Shown: positions 23,677-32,552 of the stretch, in pieces
How the letters are laid out: each line of letters opens with the position of its first letter
Position numbering within the stretch: the first letter of the stretch is position 1
Source of the DNA: SHVZ01 sp041906305
Lineage (GTDB): Bacteria > Pseudomonadota > Alphaproteobacteria > SHVZ01
Direction: 5' to 3'
Length of the DNA: 64,000 nucleotides
Assembly (NCBI GenBank): GCA_041906305.1
Contig: JAYRJL010000008.1
Coordinates: forward strand, 62,001 to 126,000
Made by a program: the position numbers and the translations under genes
Notes under the pieces: generated by a model
What the model was told of the DNA's origin: nothing
What the model saw: only the letters and a program-made list of their open reading frames with translations
Database searches by the model: none

Positions 23677-24801
23677 TCATCCCGGCCGGCGCAGAAGGAA
23701 CTCGCGCCCGACCTTCACACGCTGCTTGCCGTCGTACTGGACGATGTCGGCCGTGGCGTAGGTCTCGCTCCAGTTCTCCGGCAGGTACGAGCCGGTGCCG
23801 ATCGCATCGACCGGCGCGCGCGCGACCGCCATCACCTTGCACTTTGCCGGCGTGAACCCGGACGAGGCGACGATCTTGACCTTGGGGAAGCCGGCGCGGT
23901 CGAGCTGCTCGCGCACGTGCCAGATCGCCGCCGCCGAGACGCCGGGTCCGATCAGGTGCCGAAGCTCCGCCTCCGAGCGGTAGCCGCGGGTCGCCTCCGG
24001 CACATTGCGCTCCAGCACCGCGTAGGAGGCACCGACGTCGAGGCCTTCGACGTAGCGGCCGCCATGCGTGTCGATGCGGACCGAGAGGTTGCCCTCGGCC
24101 GCGAGCTCGGGAAAGCGCCTGCAGACCGCGAGCGAGTCCGTGATCTCGAGGCCGAAATAGTCGACCAGCACCGTCATCGCCTCGGACGGATGGGTCTCGT
24201 GGAACATCTCGGCGGCGCGCATGGTCGAGCCGGCATAGCCGATCAGCGCGTGGGGCATGGTGCCGCGGCCGCGCTGCTGGCCGAAGTAATGCGCGGTCGC
24301 GTCCGTGGCGTTGGCGACGAAGCCGAGCGCGCCGACCTTGGCCTTCGCCTTGGCCGAGCCGACCGAGGCGCCATAGGCCATCAGCTCGGCCATCTCCGCG
24401 CCGGCGCAATGGCGGGCATCGAATGCCATGAAGGCTGTCTTCGGCAGATCCACGCACATGGTGTAGGCGTTGTAGGCGGCGACGCAGGCCGCACCCAGCT
24501 TCTGCAGATAGATGGTCTCGAGATCGACCAGATGGAAGAGCGAGCCCGAGAGATACATGATCGGCTCGCCGGCACCGACCCAGGAGCCTTCCTTGTAGCG
24601 GAGGTCGATGTCGACCTTGGTCTTGCGCGCGTCCGCCATCGCCCGGATCCATTCGACCGCGAGCCTCGGCGCCGACGTCACCGGGCGGCGCATGAACACC
24701 GCGTAGGTGACGTTGGTGTCGCCGAAATGCTCGACGCACGCCTTGGTCTTGAGGAAATAGGCGTCGGCGTAGCGCGGCACGTCCTCGGAACGAGGCTGCA
24801 T
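23677..24801 (-). CDS. Nicotinate phosphoribosyltransferase family protein
   Basis: 374 residues resembling the nicotinate/nicotinamide phosphoribosyltransferase fold. Visible landmarks are YADAYFLKTKACVEHFG, EPIMYLSGSLFHLVDLETIYLQKLG, MAFDARHCAGAEMAELMAYGAS, GTMPHALIGYAGSTMRAAEMF, NLSVRIDTHGGRY and ASSGFTPAKC with GTGSYLPENW. The PhosphoRibosyl-binding GTGS and the H/R residues are kept. It should make nicotinate mononucleotide from nicotinate and PRPP, feeding nadE. The ATG at 24801 is preferred; a GTG 12 codons upstream is possible. It heads the operon that ends with cysS. Confidence 0.87.
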   Translation of the reverse strand: MQPRSEDVPRYADAYFLKTKACVEHFGDTNVTYAVFMRRPVTSAPRLAVEWIRAMADARKTKVDIDLRYKEGSWVGAGEPIMYLSGSLFHLVDLETIYLQKLGAACVAAYNAYTMCVDLPKTAFMAFDARHCAGAEMAELMAYGASVGSAKAKAKVGALGFVANATDATAHYFGQQRGRGTMPHALIGYAGSTMRAAEMFHETHPSEAMTVLVDYFGLEITDSLAVCRRFPELAAEGNLSVRIDTHGGRYVEGLDVGASYAVLERNVPEATRGYRSEAELRHLIGPGVSAAAIWHVREQLDRAGFPKVKIVASSGFTPAKCKVMAVARAPVDAIGTGSYLPENWSETYATADIVQYDGKQRVKVGREFLLRRPG

Positions 24802-24857
24802 CTGGGACTCGCTTGCGGCCGGGAGGGTGGCCGTCACTAGGGGCCTTTGAGCCGGCG

Positions 24858-26240
24858 TCAGCCAGCCAGCGCGACGCGGGGCTGCGCCAGCGCCTCGCGC
24901 TCTCGCTTCAGCAGATCGGCGATCTCGAAGGCGAGCTCGATCGACTGGCTGGCATTGAGACGCGGGTCGCAATGGGTGTGGTAGCGATCGGCCAGCGCGT
25001 GCTCGTCGATCGCCTGGGCGCCGCCGATGCACTCGGTCACGTCCTGGCCGGTCATCTCGAAATGCACGCCGCCGGCATAGGTGCCCTCGGCCTGATGGGC
25101 GGCGAAGAAGCCGCGCACCTCGGCGAGGATGCGGTCGAAGGCGCGGGTCTTATAGCCGGTCGAGGACTTGACCGTGTTGCCGTGCATCGGATCGCAGGCC
25201 CAGACCACGCTCTTGCCCTCGCGCTTCACCGCGCGGATCAGCGGCACCACCTTGTCGGCCTTGTCGGCGCCCATGCGGCAGATCAGCGTGAGGCGGCCGG
25301 CCTCGTTCGCCGGATTCAGCGTGTCGATCAGGCGGAGCAGATCGTCGGGCGTGAGCGACGGGCCGCACTTGAAGGCGAGCGGGTTCTTCACGCCGCGGAA
25401 GAACTCGACATGGGCACCGTCGGGCTGGCGCGTGCGGTCGCCGATCCAGATCAGGTGCGCCGAGCAGTCGTACCAGTCGCCGCTGGTGGAATCGACGCGG
25501 GTGAGCGCCTGCTCGTATCCCAGCAGCAGCGCCTCGTGGCTGGTGTAGAAATCGGTCTCGCGTAGCGCCGGAATCGTGTCGGGCGTGAGGCCGCAGGCGG
25601 CCATGAATCCCAGGCATTCCTGGATGCGGTCGGCGAGTTCCTGATAGCGCTCGCCGGCCGGGCTCTTGGAGACGAAGCCCAGGTTCCAGGCATGGACCTT
25701 CTGCAGGTTGGCGAAGCCGCCCTGGGCGAAGGCGCGCAGCAGGTTGAGCGTCGCCGCGGCCTGGTTGTAGCAGCGGAGCTGGCGCTGCGGATCGGGCTGG
25801 CGCGCCTCGGGCGTGAACTCCATCGCGTTGACGATGTCGCCTCGGTAAGACGGCAGCTCGATGCCGTTCTGCTTCTCGGTGTTCTCCGAACGCGGCTTGG
25901 CGAACTGGCCGGCCATGCGGCCGACCTTCACCACCGGGCACGCGGCGCCGAAGGTCAGCACCACCGCCATCTGCAGCAGCACCTTGAAGGTGTCGCGGAT
26001 GTTGTTGGCCGAGAACTCGGCGAAGGACTCCGCGCAGTCGCCGCCCTGGAGAAGGAAGGCCTTGCCCTCGGCGACCTGGGCGAGCGACGCCTTCAGGTTC
26101 CGGGCCTCGCCGGCGAAGACCAGCGGCGGATACTTGCGCAGCTCCGCCTCGGCCGCCTCGAGCGCCTTGAGGTCGGTCCATTGCGGCTGCTGCTGGATCG
26201 GCCGAGACCGCCAGGAATCGGGGGTCCACTTGCCGGCCAT
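24858..26240 (-). CDS. Class II 3-deoxy-7-phosphoheptulonate synthase
   Basis: 460 residues of the plant-type (class II) DAHP synthase, which condenses PEP and erythrose-4-phosphate as the first step of the shikimate pathway. Signatures include the start WTPDSWRSRPIQQQPQW, LQGGDCAESFAEF (metal-binding Cys), RMAGQFAKPRSENTE, HVEFFRGVKNPLAFKCGPS, VVWACDPMHGNT and GGVHFEMTGQDVTECIGG. GAGAGGAG lies 9 bases before the ATG at 26240. It is divergent from the cupin gene. The window also has aroQ, but in a different operon. Confidence 0.96.
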   Translation of the reverse strand: MAGKWTPDSWRSRPIQQQPQWTDLKALEAAEAELRKYPPLVFAGEARNLKASLAQVAEGKAFLLQGGDCAESFAEFSANNIRDTFKVLLQMAVVLTFGAACPVVKVGRMAGQFAKPRSENTEKQNGIELPSYRGDIVNAMEFTPEARQPDPQRQLRCYNQAAATLNLLRAFAQGGFANLQKVHAWNLGFVSKSPAGERYQELADRIQECLGFMAACGLTPDTIPALRETDFYTSHEALLLGYEQALTRVDSTSGDWYDCSAHLIWIGDRTRQPDGAHVEFFRGVKNPLAFKCGPSLTPDDLLRLIDTLNPANEAGRLTLICRMGADKADKVVPLIRAVKREGKSVVWACDPMHGNTVKSSTGYKTRAFDRILAEVRGFFAAHQAEGTYAGGVHFEMTGQDVTECIGGAQAIDEHALADRYHTHCDPRLNASQSIELAFEIADLLKREREALAQPRVALAG

Positions 26241-26331
26241 GTTCGCAACTCCTCTCAACTCAATGGCCCAAGCCTATACGAAACCGGGCTAGTCTAGGCA
26301 AGGCGCGCAGGAAATCTAAGGAGTGCGACCC

Positions 26332-26628
26332 ATGACTCTCAGCGACGCGATTGCCACCGTGAAGGCCGACGACGAGCGGGTGCGGATCACCGAATACCGT
26401 TTGCCGCCCGGCTCGCATACTGGCTGGCATCGGCACGGCATGGCCTATGTGGTGGTGCCCACCCAGGGCGGACGGCTACGGATAGTGTCGAAGGACGGCG
26501 AAAGCCCGGCCGAGATGGTGGTCGGCCGGCCCTATTCGCGACCGGTCGGGGTCGAGCACGACGTCGTCAACGACGGACCGGGCGAGATCGCCTTCATCGA
26601 GGTCGAGATCAAGGCGCTGGCAGGCTGA
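26332..26628 (+). CDS. Small cupin-domain protein
   Basis: 98 residues forming a single cupin barrel. The metal-binding motif 1 is in PPGSHTGWHRHGMAYVVVP, with His at about 33 and 35. Motif 2 is weaker: PVGVEHDVVNDGPGEIAFIEVE keeps one His. An AAGGAG site lies 8 bases before the ATG at 26332. It is followed after only 2 bases by the cyclase gene, so the two may act together. Small cupins of this type can bind metal or a small ligand; no function is assigned. Confidence 0.85.
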   Translation: MTLSDAIATVKADDERVRITEYRLPPGSHTGWHRHGMAYVVVPTQGGRLRIVSKDGESPAEMVVGRPYSRPVGVEHDVVNDGPGEIAFIEVEIKALAG

Positions 26629-26630
26629 CC

Positions 26631-27788
26631 GTGCCCACCACGGATTCGGCAAAGATCCACGAGCTGGCCCATTGGCTGATCGAGGGTGCGCCGGGCGCTC
26701 CCAGGCCCGAGAAGATCGTCAGCGAGACCTGCGAGCGGATGGTCGCCGCCGGCGTGCCGCTGGAGCGGGTCGCGCTCTTCGTCCGCACGCTGCACCCGAC
26801 CATCGTCGGCGCCAGCTACATCTGGCGGCCCGGAAAGTCGGTCGAGATCTTCCGGGCGCCAAGGTCCATCGTCGAGGATCCGGACTACCTGAACAGCCCG
26901 CTCTGGTACGCCTTCGACAAGGGAGAAGGCATCCGCCGACGCCTTGCCGATCCCGACTGCCCGCGCGACTTCCCGATCCTCAAGGACTTCGACGAGGAGG
27001 GCATCACCGACTACGTGGTGTCACCGCTTCGATATCTCTCCGGGGAGAACCACGTCGTGACCTGGAGCACCTCCGCTCCCGGCGGTTTCACCGACGAGGC
27101 CGTCGCCGCGATCGAGTCCGTGGTGCCGCCGCTGACGCGGCTCTCGGAGGTCTACACCCTGCGCCGTACCGCCGCGAACCTTCTCGACGTCTATGTCGGC
27201 CACCATGCCGGCGAACGCATCCTCAAGGGCCAGATCAGCCGGGGCGACACGACGACGCTCGAGGCGGCGATCTGGCTTTCCGATCTCCGCGGCTTCACCA
27301 CGCTTTCCGAAGCCCTGTCGCCGGGCGAGCTGATCGGCCTGCTCAACGACACCTTCGGGGCCCAGGTGCCGGCGATCGAGAAGCATGGCGGCGAGGTGCT
27401 GAAGTTCATGGGCGATAGCGTGCTCGCGATCTTCCCGGCTACCGCGGGGCCGGAGGCCGCCTGCTCGGCCGCGCTCGCCGCGGCGGAGGAGGCCTACGAC
27501 GCCTGCGTCGCGCTCGAGACCATCGACACGCCGACGCGGATCGGCGTCGGCCTCCATGTCGGCAAGGTCTCCTACGGCAATATCGGCGGCGAGACGCGGC
27601 TCGACTTCACCTGCATCGGCCCGGCGGTGAACCTCGCCTCGCGCCTGCAGGGGCTGGCCGCGAGCCAGGGGTGGCCGATGGCGCTGTCGGAGACCTTCGC
27701 CAAGGCCGTCTCGCGCACGACCCGTGCGCTCGGCAGCTTCCCGCTGAAGGGCCTCGCCGAGCCGGTATCGGTGTTCGCCCCCGGCTAA
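26631..27788 (+). CDS. Class III adenylate/guanylate cyclase domain protein
   Basis: 385 residues. The N-terminal half (about 1-180) has no membrane segment and looks like a GAF-type sensory region. The C-terminal half (about 205-385) is a class III cyclase domain. Metal aspartates are in WLSDLRGFTTLSE (about 218) and KFMGDSVLAIF (about 262). The substrate-specifying Lys precedes GD (about 258), and VNLASRL supplies the transition-state Asn and Arg. The start is GTG in TGACCGTG after the cupin stop. It probably makes cAMP in the cytoplasm. Its stop overlaps gor in CTAA. Confidence 0.9.
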   Translation: MPTTDSAKIHELAHWLIEGAPGAPRPEKIVSETCERMVAAGVPLERVALFVRTLHPTIVGASYIWRPGKSVEIFRAPRSIVEDPDYLNSPLWYAFDKGEGIRRRLADPDCPRDFPILKDFDEEGITDYVVSPLRYLSGENHVVTWSTSAPGGFTDEAVAAIESVVPPLTRLSEVYTLRRTAANLLDVYVGHHAGERILKGQISRGDTTTLEAAIWLSDLRGFTTLSEALSPGELIGLLNDTFGAQVPAIEKHGGEVLKFMGDSVLAIFPATAGPEAACSAALAAAEEAYDACVALETIDTPTRIGVGLHVGKVSYGNIGGETRLDFTCIGPAVNLASRLQGLAASQGWPMALSETFAKAVSRTTRALGSFPLKGLAEPVSVFAPG

Positions 27789-29161
27789 TCCGCCGCCGCC
27801 TTCGCCGGCTCCTTCCGCTTCTCGCGGAGCGTGACGAACTCCTCGGCCGCCGAGGGGTGGATGCCGACGGTCTGGTCGAACTGGCGCTTGGTGGCGCCGC
27901 ACTTCACCGCGATCGCCAAGCCCTGGATGATCTCCGGCGCGTCGGGCCCGACCATGTGGCAGCCGAGCACGCGGTCGGTCTTGGCGTCGACGACCAGCTT
28001 CATCATCGTGCGCTCGTCGCGGCCCGAGAGCGTGTTCTTCATCGGCTTGAAGCGCGTCACGTAGACGTCGACCTCGCCATAGATGCCGCGGGCCACGTCC
28101 TCGGAGAGGCCCACCTGCCCGATCGGCGGCTGGCTGAACACCGCCGACGGCACATTGTCGTGGTCCATCCTGATCGGGTTGTTGTTGTAAAGCGTCTCGG
28201 CGACCGCCCGGGACTCGGCGATCGCGACCGGCGTCAGGTTGATGCGGTTCGTCACGTCGCCGACCGCGTAGATGTTCGGCACCGTGGTCTTCGACCACTC
28301 GTCGACGGCGACCGCGCCGATCTTGTTCACGTGGACGCCGACCTCTTCGAGCCCCAATCCCTTCGAGTTCGGCACGCGGCCCGTCGCATAGAGCACGCGG
28401 TCGCAGATGATCCGCTCGCCGACGTCGGTGACGACGACGAGACCGTTGTCGCCCTTCTCGATCGAAGTGACGTTGGTGTTGGGCTTGAGCGTCATCCCCT
28501 GCTTCTTCATCTCGTCGGCGAGCGAGGAACGCACGTCGGGATCGAAGCCTCGCAGGATGTTGTCGCCGCGGACGATCTCCGTCACCTCGGAACCGAGATT
28601 GCGGAAGATGCAAGCGAACTCGACCGCGATGAAGCCGCCGCCGACGACCACGAGATGCTTCGGGATCTCCTTCATGTCGAGGATGTCGTCCGAGGTCATC
28701 GTCAGCTCGATGCCGGGGATCGGCGGGCGCTGCGCATGCCCGCCGGTCGCGATCATGATGGTCTCGGAGGTCACGCGCTTGCCGGCGACCTCGACCGTAT
28801 GCGCATCGATCAGCCTAGCGCGGCCCTCGAACAGCTGCACGTTCGAGTTCTTGAGCAGATTGAGATAGATGCCGTTGAGCCGGTCGAGCTCGCGGTCCTT
28901 CTTGGCGATCATCTGGGCCCAGTCGACCTTGGTCTCGCCGACCGTCCAGGCGTAGCCCTCGGCATCGTCGAAAGCGCGCGCGAACTCGGACGCGTAGACC
29001 AGCAGCTTCTTCGGCACGCATCCCCGCAGCACGCAGGTGCCGCCGACGCGGACCGACTCGGCGATCCCGACCCTGGCGCCGTAGGAGCCGGCACGACGCG
29101 AGCCGGCGACGCCGCCGGAGCCGGCCCCGATGGTGAAGAGGTCGAAGTCGTACTTGGCCAT
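27785..29161 (-). CDS. gor: Glutathione-disulfide reductase
   Basis: 458 residues, a FAD-dependent pyridine nucleotide-disulfide oxidoreductase that reduces GSSG with NADPH. The FAD motif is FTIGAGSGGVAGSRRA. The redox-active cysteines are C43 and C48 in GGTCVLRGCVPKK. The NADPH domain has VVVGGGFIAVEFACIF. The FAD aspartate motif is VPNIYAVGDVTNRINLTPVA, and the catalytic C-terminal His is in TVGIHPSAAEEFVTLR. Its ATG overlaps the gabD stop by one base (TGATG). It shares a CTAA stop overlap with the cyclase gene. Confidence 0.96.
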   Translation of the reverse strand: MAKYDFDLFTIGAGSGGVAGSRRAGSYGARVGIAESVRVGGTCVLRGCVPKKLLVYASEFARAFDDAEGYAWTVGETKVDWAQMIAKKDRELDRLNGIYLNLLKNSNVQLFEGRARLIDAHTVEVAGKRVTSETIMIATGGHAQRPPIPGIELTMTSDDILDMKEIPKHLVVVGGGFIAVEFACIFRNLGSEVTEIVRGDNILRGFDPDVRSSLADEMKKQGMTLKPNTNVTSIEKGDNGLVVVTDVGERIICDRVLYATGRVPNSKGLGLEEVGVHVNKIGAVAVDEWSKTTVPNIYAVGDVTNRINLTPVAIAESRAVAETLYNNNPIRMDHDNVPSAVFSQPPIGQVGLSEDVARGIYGEVDVYVTRFKPMKNTLSGRDERTMMKLVVDAKTDRVLGCHMVGPDAPEIIQGLAIAVKCGATKRQFDQTVGIHPSAAEEFVTLREKRKEPAKAAAD

Positions 29162-30636
29162 CAGATCCCGCCCATGCAGAGGTATTTGATCTCGACGAAT
29201 TCCTCGATGCCGTATTTCGAGCCTTCGCGGCCGATGCCGGATTCCTTCATGCCGCCGAAGGGCGCCACCTCGGTCGAGATCAATCCGTCGTTGATGCCGA
29301 CCATGCCGTACTCCAGCGCCTCGGCGACCCGCCAGACGCGGCCGATGTCACGGCTGTAGAAATAGGCGGCGAGGCCGAACTCGGTGTCGTTGGCGAGGCG
29401 GATGGCCTCTTCTTCCGTCTTGAAGCGGAACAGCGGCGCCACCGGCCCGAAGGTCTCCTCGCGCGCCATCTTCATCTGCGTCGTCACGTCGACGACGACG
29501 GTCGGCTCGTAGAAGGTGCCGCCGAGCGCGTGTCGCTTGCCACCGAGCAGCACCTTGGCGCCCTTCGCCTTGGCGTCGGCGAGATGCTCCTCGACCTTCG
29601 CCAGCGCCGCCTCGTCGATCAGAGGGCCCTGCTGCGCGCCGGCCTCGAGGCCGTTGGCGACCTTCAGCTTGGAGGCGGCCTCGGCCAGCTTCTTGGCGAA
29701 GGCGTCGTAGACGCCGTCCTGGACCAGCAGGCGGTTGGCGCAGACGCAGGTCTGCCCGGTGTTGCGGTACTTCGAGATCATCGCGCCGGTGACCGCGGCA
29801 TCGATGTCGGCATCGTCGAAGACCAGGAACGGCGCATTGCCGCCGAGCTCGAGCGAGACCTTCTTCACGGTCGAGGCCGATTGCTTCATCAGCATCTTGC
29901 CGATCTCGGTCGAGCCGGTGAACCCAACCTTGCGGACGATCGGGTTGGTGGTGAGCTCAAGGCCTACGGCGGGCGCCTGGTTGGTGGTGACGATGTTGAA
30001 CACGCCCTTGGGGAAGCCCGCGCGCTCGGCGAGCTCGGCCAGGGCGAGGGCCGTCAGCGGCGTCTGCTCGGCCGGCTTCACGACCACCGTGCAGCCGGCG
30101 GCCAGGGCCGGCGCCACCTTGCGGGTGATCATCGCCGCCGGGAAGTTCCAGGGCGTGATCGCGGCGACCACGCCGATGGGTTCCTTCACCACCACCAGCC
30201 GCTTGTCGGGACCGTGCTGCGGGATCGTGTCGCCGTAGACGCGCTTCGCCTCCTCGGCGAACCACTCGACGAAGGAGGCGGCATAGGCGACCTCGCCCTT
30301 GGCCTCGGTCAGCGGCTTGCCCTGCTCGGAGACCATGAGGACCGCGAGGTCGTCCTGGTTCTCCATCATCAGGTTGAACCATTTGCGCAGGATCGCCGAA
30401 CGCTCCTTGGCGAGCTTCTTCCGCCAGGGGCCCCAGGCGGCGTTCGCCGCCTCGATCGCCGCGCGCGTCTCCTTGGATCCTAGATCCTGGACCTCGGCGA
30501 TCGTCTGGCCGGTCGCCGGGTTGCGGACGGCGAAGGTCTTGCCGCTGTCGGCCTTGGTCCACGCGCCATCGACATAGGCGTGGTCGCGCAGAAGCTTGGT
30601 GTCCTTCAAAGCCGGCGGCGGGGCTTTGGCTTGCAT
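29161..30636 (-). CDS. gabD: Succinate-semialdehyde dehydrogenase (NADP+)-type aldehyde dehydrogenase
   Basis: 491 residues of the GabD branch of aldehyde dehydrogenases, which oxidise succinate semialdehyde to succinate. Motifs are AITPWNFPAAMITRKVAPALAAG (NADP-binding Asn), VGFTGSTEIGK, the general-base Glu in LELGGNAPFLVF, the catalytic Cys in NTGQTCVCANR, and ETFGPVAPLF. The C-terminal GMKESGIGREGSKYGIEEF is typical of GabD. GAGGAG precedes the ATG at 30636. It is co-transcribed with gor. Glutarate semialdehyde or a related aldehyde remains possible. Confidence 0.92.
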   Translation of the reverse strand: MQAKAPPPALKDTKLLRDHAYVDGAWTKADSGKTFAVRNPATGQTIAEVQDLGSKETRAAIEAANAAWGPWRKKLAKERSAILRKWFNLMMENQDDLAVLMVSEQGKPLTEAKGEVAYAASFVEWFAEEAKRVYGDTIPQHGPDKRLVVVKEPIGVVAAITPWNFPAAMITRKVAPALAAGCTVVVKPAEQTPLTALALAELAERAGFPKGVFNIVTTNQAPAVGLELTTNPIVRKVGFTGSTEIGKMLMKQSASTVKKVSLELGGNAPFLVFDDADIDAAVTGAMISKYRNTGQTCVCANRLLVQDGVYDAFAKKLAEAASKLKVANGLEAGAQQGPLIDEAALAKVEEHLADAKAKGAKVLLGGKRHALGGTFYEPTVVVDVTTQMKMAREETFGPVAPLFRFKTEEEAIRLANDTEFGLAAYFYSRDIGRVWRVAEALEYGMVGINDGLISTEVAPFGGMKESGIGREGSKYGIEEFVEIKYLCMGGI

Positions 30637-30655
30637 CGGTCGTCTCCTCGGGAAG

Positions 30656-30678
30656 TCCGGGCATTCGACACCCGGACC
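30656..30678 (-). terminator. Hairpin between glmS and gabD
   Basis: GTCCGGG and CCCGGAC form a perfect 7-bp stem with a 9-base loop, 44 bases past the glmS stop and just before gabD. No T-tract follows on the minus strand, so termination efficiency is uncertain. Confidence 0.4.
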
Positions 30679-30722
30679 CCGAGGCGGGTCAACCACAGGG
30701 ACGACGCGGATACTCGGCTGGG

Positions 30723-32546
30723 CTACTCGACCGTCACCGATTTCGCCAGGTTGCGCGGCTGATCGACGTCGTTGCCCTTGGCGACGGCGACGTAATAGGC
30801 GAGCAGCTGCACCGGGATCGTGAACAGGATCGGCGCCACCAGCGGTTCGGCCCTGGGCACGGTGAAGACATGCGCCTTCGAGCCGCTGAGCTTCTCGGCC
30901 CCGGTGGAGTCGGTCAGCACGATGGCGCGGCCGCCTCTCGCCAGCACTTCCTGCAGGTTGGATGCGGTCTTCTGGAACAGCTCGTCCGACGGGGCGATCA
31001 CGATCACCGGCACGCCGTCGGTGATCAGCGCGATCGGCCCGTGCTTCATCTCGCCGGCGGCATAGCCCTCGGCGTGGATGTAGGAGATCTCCTTGAGCTT
31101 GAGCGCGCCTTCCATGGCGATCGGGTACGAGGCGCCACGGCCGAGATAGAGCACGTCGCGGGCCTTCGCCACCTCGGCGGCGATCGCACGCATCGGCTCG
31201 GCGAGCTGGAGAGTCTCGGACACCAGCGCCGGCAGGCGGATCAGCTGCTCGGCGTAGATCGCCATCTGCTCGCCGTCGAGCTTTCCGTATTCGCGCGCCA
31301 GATGGAGCGTGAGACAGGCGAGCACCGAGAGCTGCGTGGTGAAGGCCTTGGTCGAGGCGACGCCGATCTCGGGGCCGGCGTAGGTCCGGAGGCACAGGTC
31401 GGCCTCGCGGGCCATCGAGCTGTCAGGCACGTTGACGAGGCTGACGATGGTCTGATTCTTCGAGCGCGCGTAGCGGAGCGCCTCCAGCGTGTCGAGCGTC
31501 TCGCCCGACTGCGAGATGAACATCGCGACGCCGCCCTTCGGCATCTCCGGCTGGCGATAGCGGAACTCGGACGCGATATCGACCTCGACCGAGAGCCGCG
31601 CGATGCGCTCGAGCCAGTACTTCGCCAGCATCGCCGAATAGAAAGATGTGCCGGCGGCGATGATGGTGATGCGGGGCACCTCGGCGATGCGGAACGGCAG
31701 CGGCGGCAGCACGACGCGGTGGCGCACCGGGTTGTAGTAGTAGCCCAGCGTGTCGCCGATCACTTCCGGCTGCTCGTGGATCTCCTTCTCCATGAAGTGG
31801 GCGTGGTTGCCCTTGCCCACTTCCTCGTCGGTGACCTCGGTGATCTTCGCCGGACGGTCGACGACCTTGCCCGTGCGGTCGTGGACGGTGACGCCGTCGC
31901 GGCGCACGACGGCCCAGTCGCCTTCCTCGAGGTAGACGATCCTGCGGGTCAGCGGCGCCAGGCCGATCGCGTCGGAGCCGATGTAGCTCTCGCCGTCGCC
32001 GAGCCCGATCGCCAGCGCCGATCCCTGGCGTGCGACCAGCAGCAGGTCCGGCCGGTCCTTGATCAGAGCGCAGAAGGCGAAGGCGCCGTCGAGGCGCTTC
32101 ATCGCCTCGCCCATCGCGGTCTCGGCGTCGAGGCCCTTGTCGAGCAGATGGGTGAGGAGGTGCGCGATGGTCTCGGTGTCGGTATCGCTCTCGAACACGC
32201 GACCGGCCTTCTCAAGCTCGGCGCGCAGCTCGGCGAAGTTCTCGATGATGCCGTTGTGCACGACCGCGACCCGCTCGGTCGCGTGCGGATGGGCGTTCTT
32301 CTCGACGGGCGGGCCATGGGTCGCCCAGCGCGTGTGGCCGATGCCGACATCGCCCTTGAGCGGCTCGGACTTGAGCAGGGTCGCCAGGTTGATCAGCTTG
32401 CCCGAGGCGCGGCGGCGATCGATCTCACCGTCGTTGATGGTGGCGACGCCCGCGGAGTCGTAGCCGCGATACTCGAGGCGCTTCAGCGCGTCGACGATCG
32501 GGCCCGCGACCGGACGCTTGCCGAGGATGCCGATGATTCCGCACAT
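30723..32546 (-). CDS. glmS: Glutamine--fructose-6-phosphate aminotransferase
   Basis: 607 residues, standard length. It makes glucosamine-6-phosphate for peptidoglycan and LPS. The N-terminal glutaminase domain begins MCGIIGILG with the catalytic Cys after Met removal, and contains IGHTRWATHGPP and AVVHNGIIENF. Two SIS isomerase domains follow, with SQSGETLDTLEALR and LGRGASYPIAMEGALKLKEISYIHAEGYAAGEMKHGP. The C-terminus NLAKSVTVE is canonical. It starts only 6 bases after glmU, so there is no room for a separate glmS leader or ribozyme. Confidence 0.98.
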   Translation of the reverse strand: MCGIIGILGKRPVAGPIVDALKRLEYRGYDSAGVATINDGEIDRRRASGKLINLATLLKSEPLKGDVGIGHTRWATHGPPVEKNAHPHATERVAVVHNGIIENFAELRAELEKAGRVFESDTDTETIAHLLTHLLDKGLDAETAMGEAMKRLDGAFAFCALIKDRPDLLLVARQGSALAIGLGDGESYIGSDAIGLAPLTRRIVYLEEGDWAVVRRDGVTVHDRTGKVVDRPAKITEVTDEEVGKGNHAHFMEKEIHEQPEVIGDTLGYYYNPVRHRVVLPPLPFRIAEVPRITIIAAGTSFYSAMLAKYWLERIARLSVEVDIASEFRYRQPEMPKGGVAMFISQSGETLDTLEALRYARSKNQTIVSLVNVPDSSMAREADLCLRTYAGPEIGVASTKAFTTQLSVLACLTLHLAREYGKLDGEQMAIYAEQLIRLPALVSETLQLAEPMRAIAAEVAKARDVLYLGRGASYPIAMEGALKLKEISYIHAEGYAAGEMKHGPIALITDGVPVIVIAPSDELFQKTASNLQEVLARGGRAIVLTDSTGAEKLSGSKAHVFTVPRAEPLVAPILFTIPVQLLAYYVAVAKGNDVDQPRNLAKSVTVE

Positions 32547-32552
32547 GCCGCT

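Noticed and set aside
30580..30762. Small plus-strand frame reading ...GYSTVTDFARLRG
   Set aside because: It is antisense to the 3' end of glmS (NLAKSVTVE). This reading appears wherever the conserved glmS end is translated backwards, so it is not a gene.
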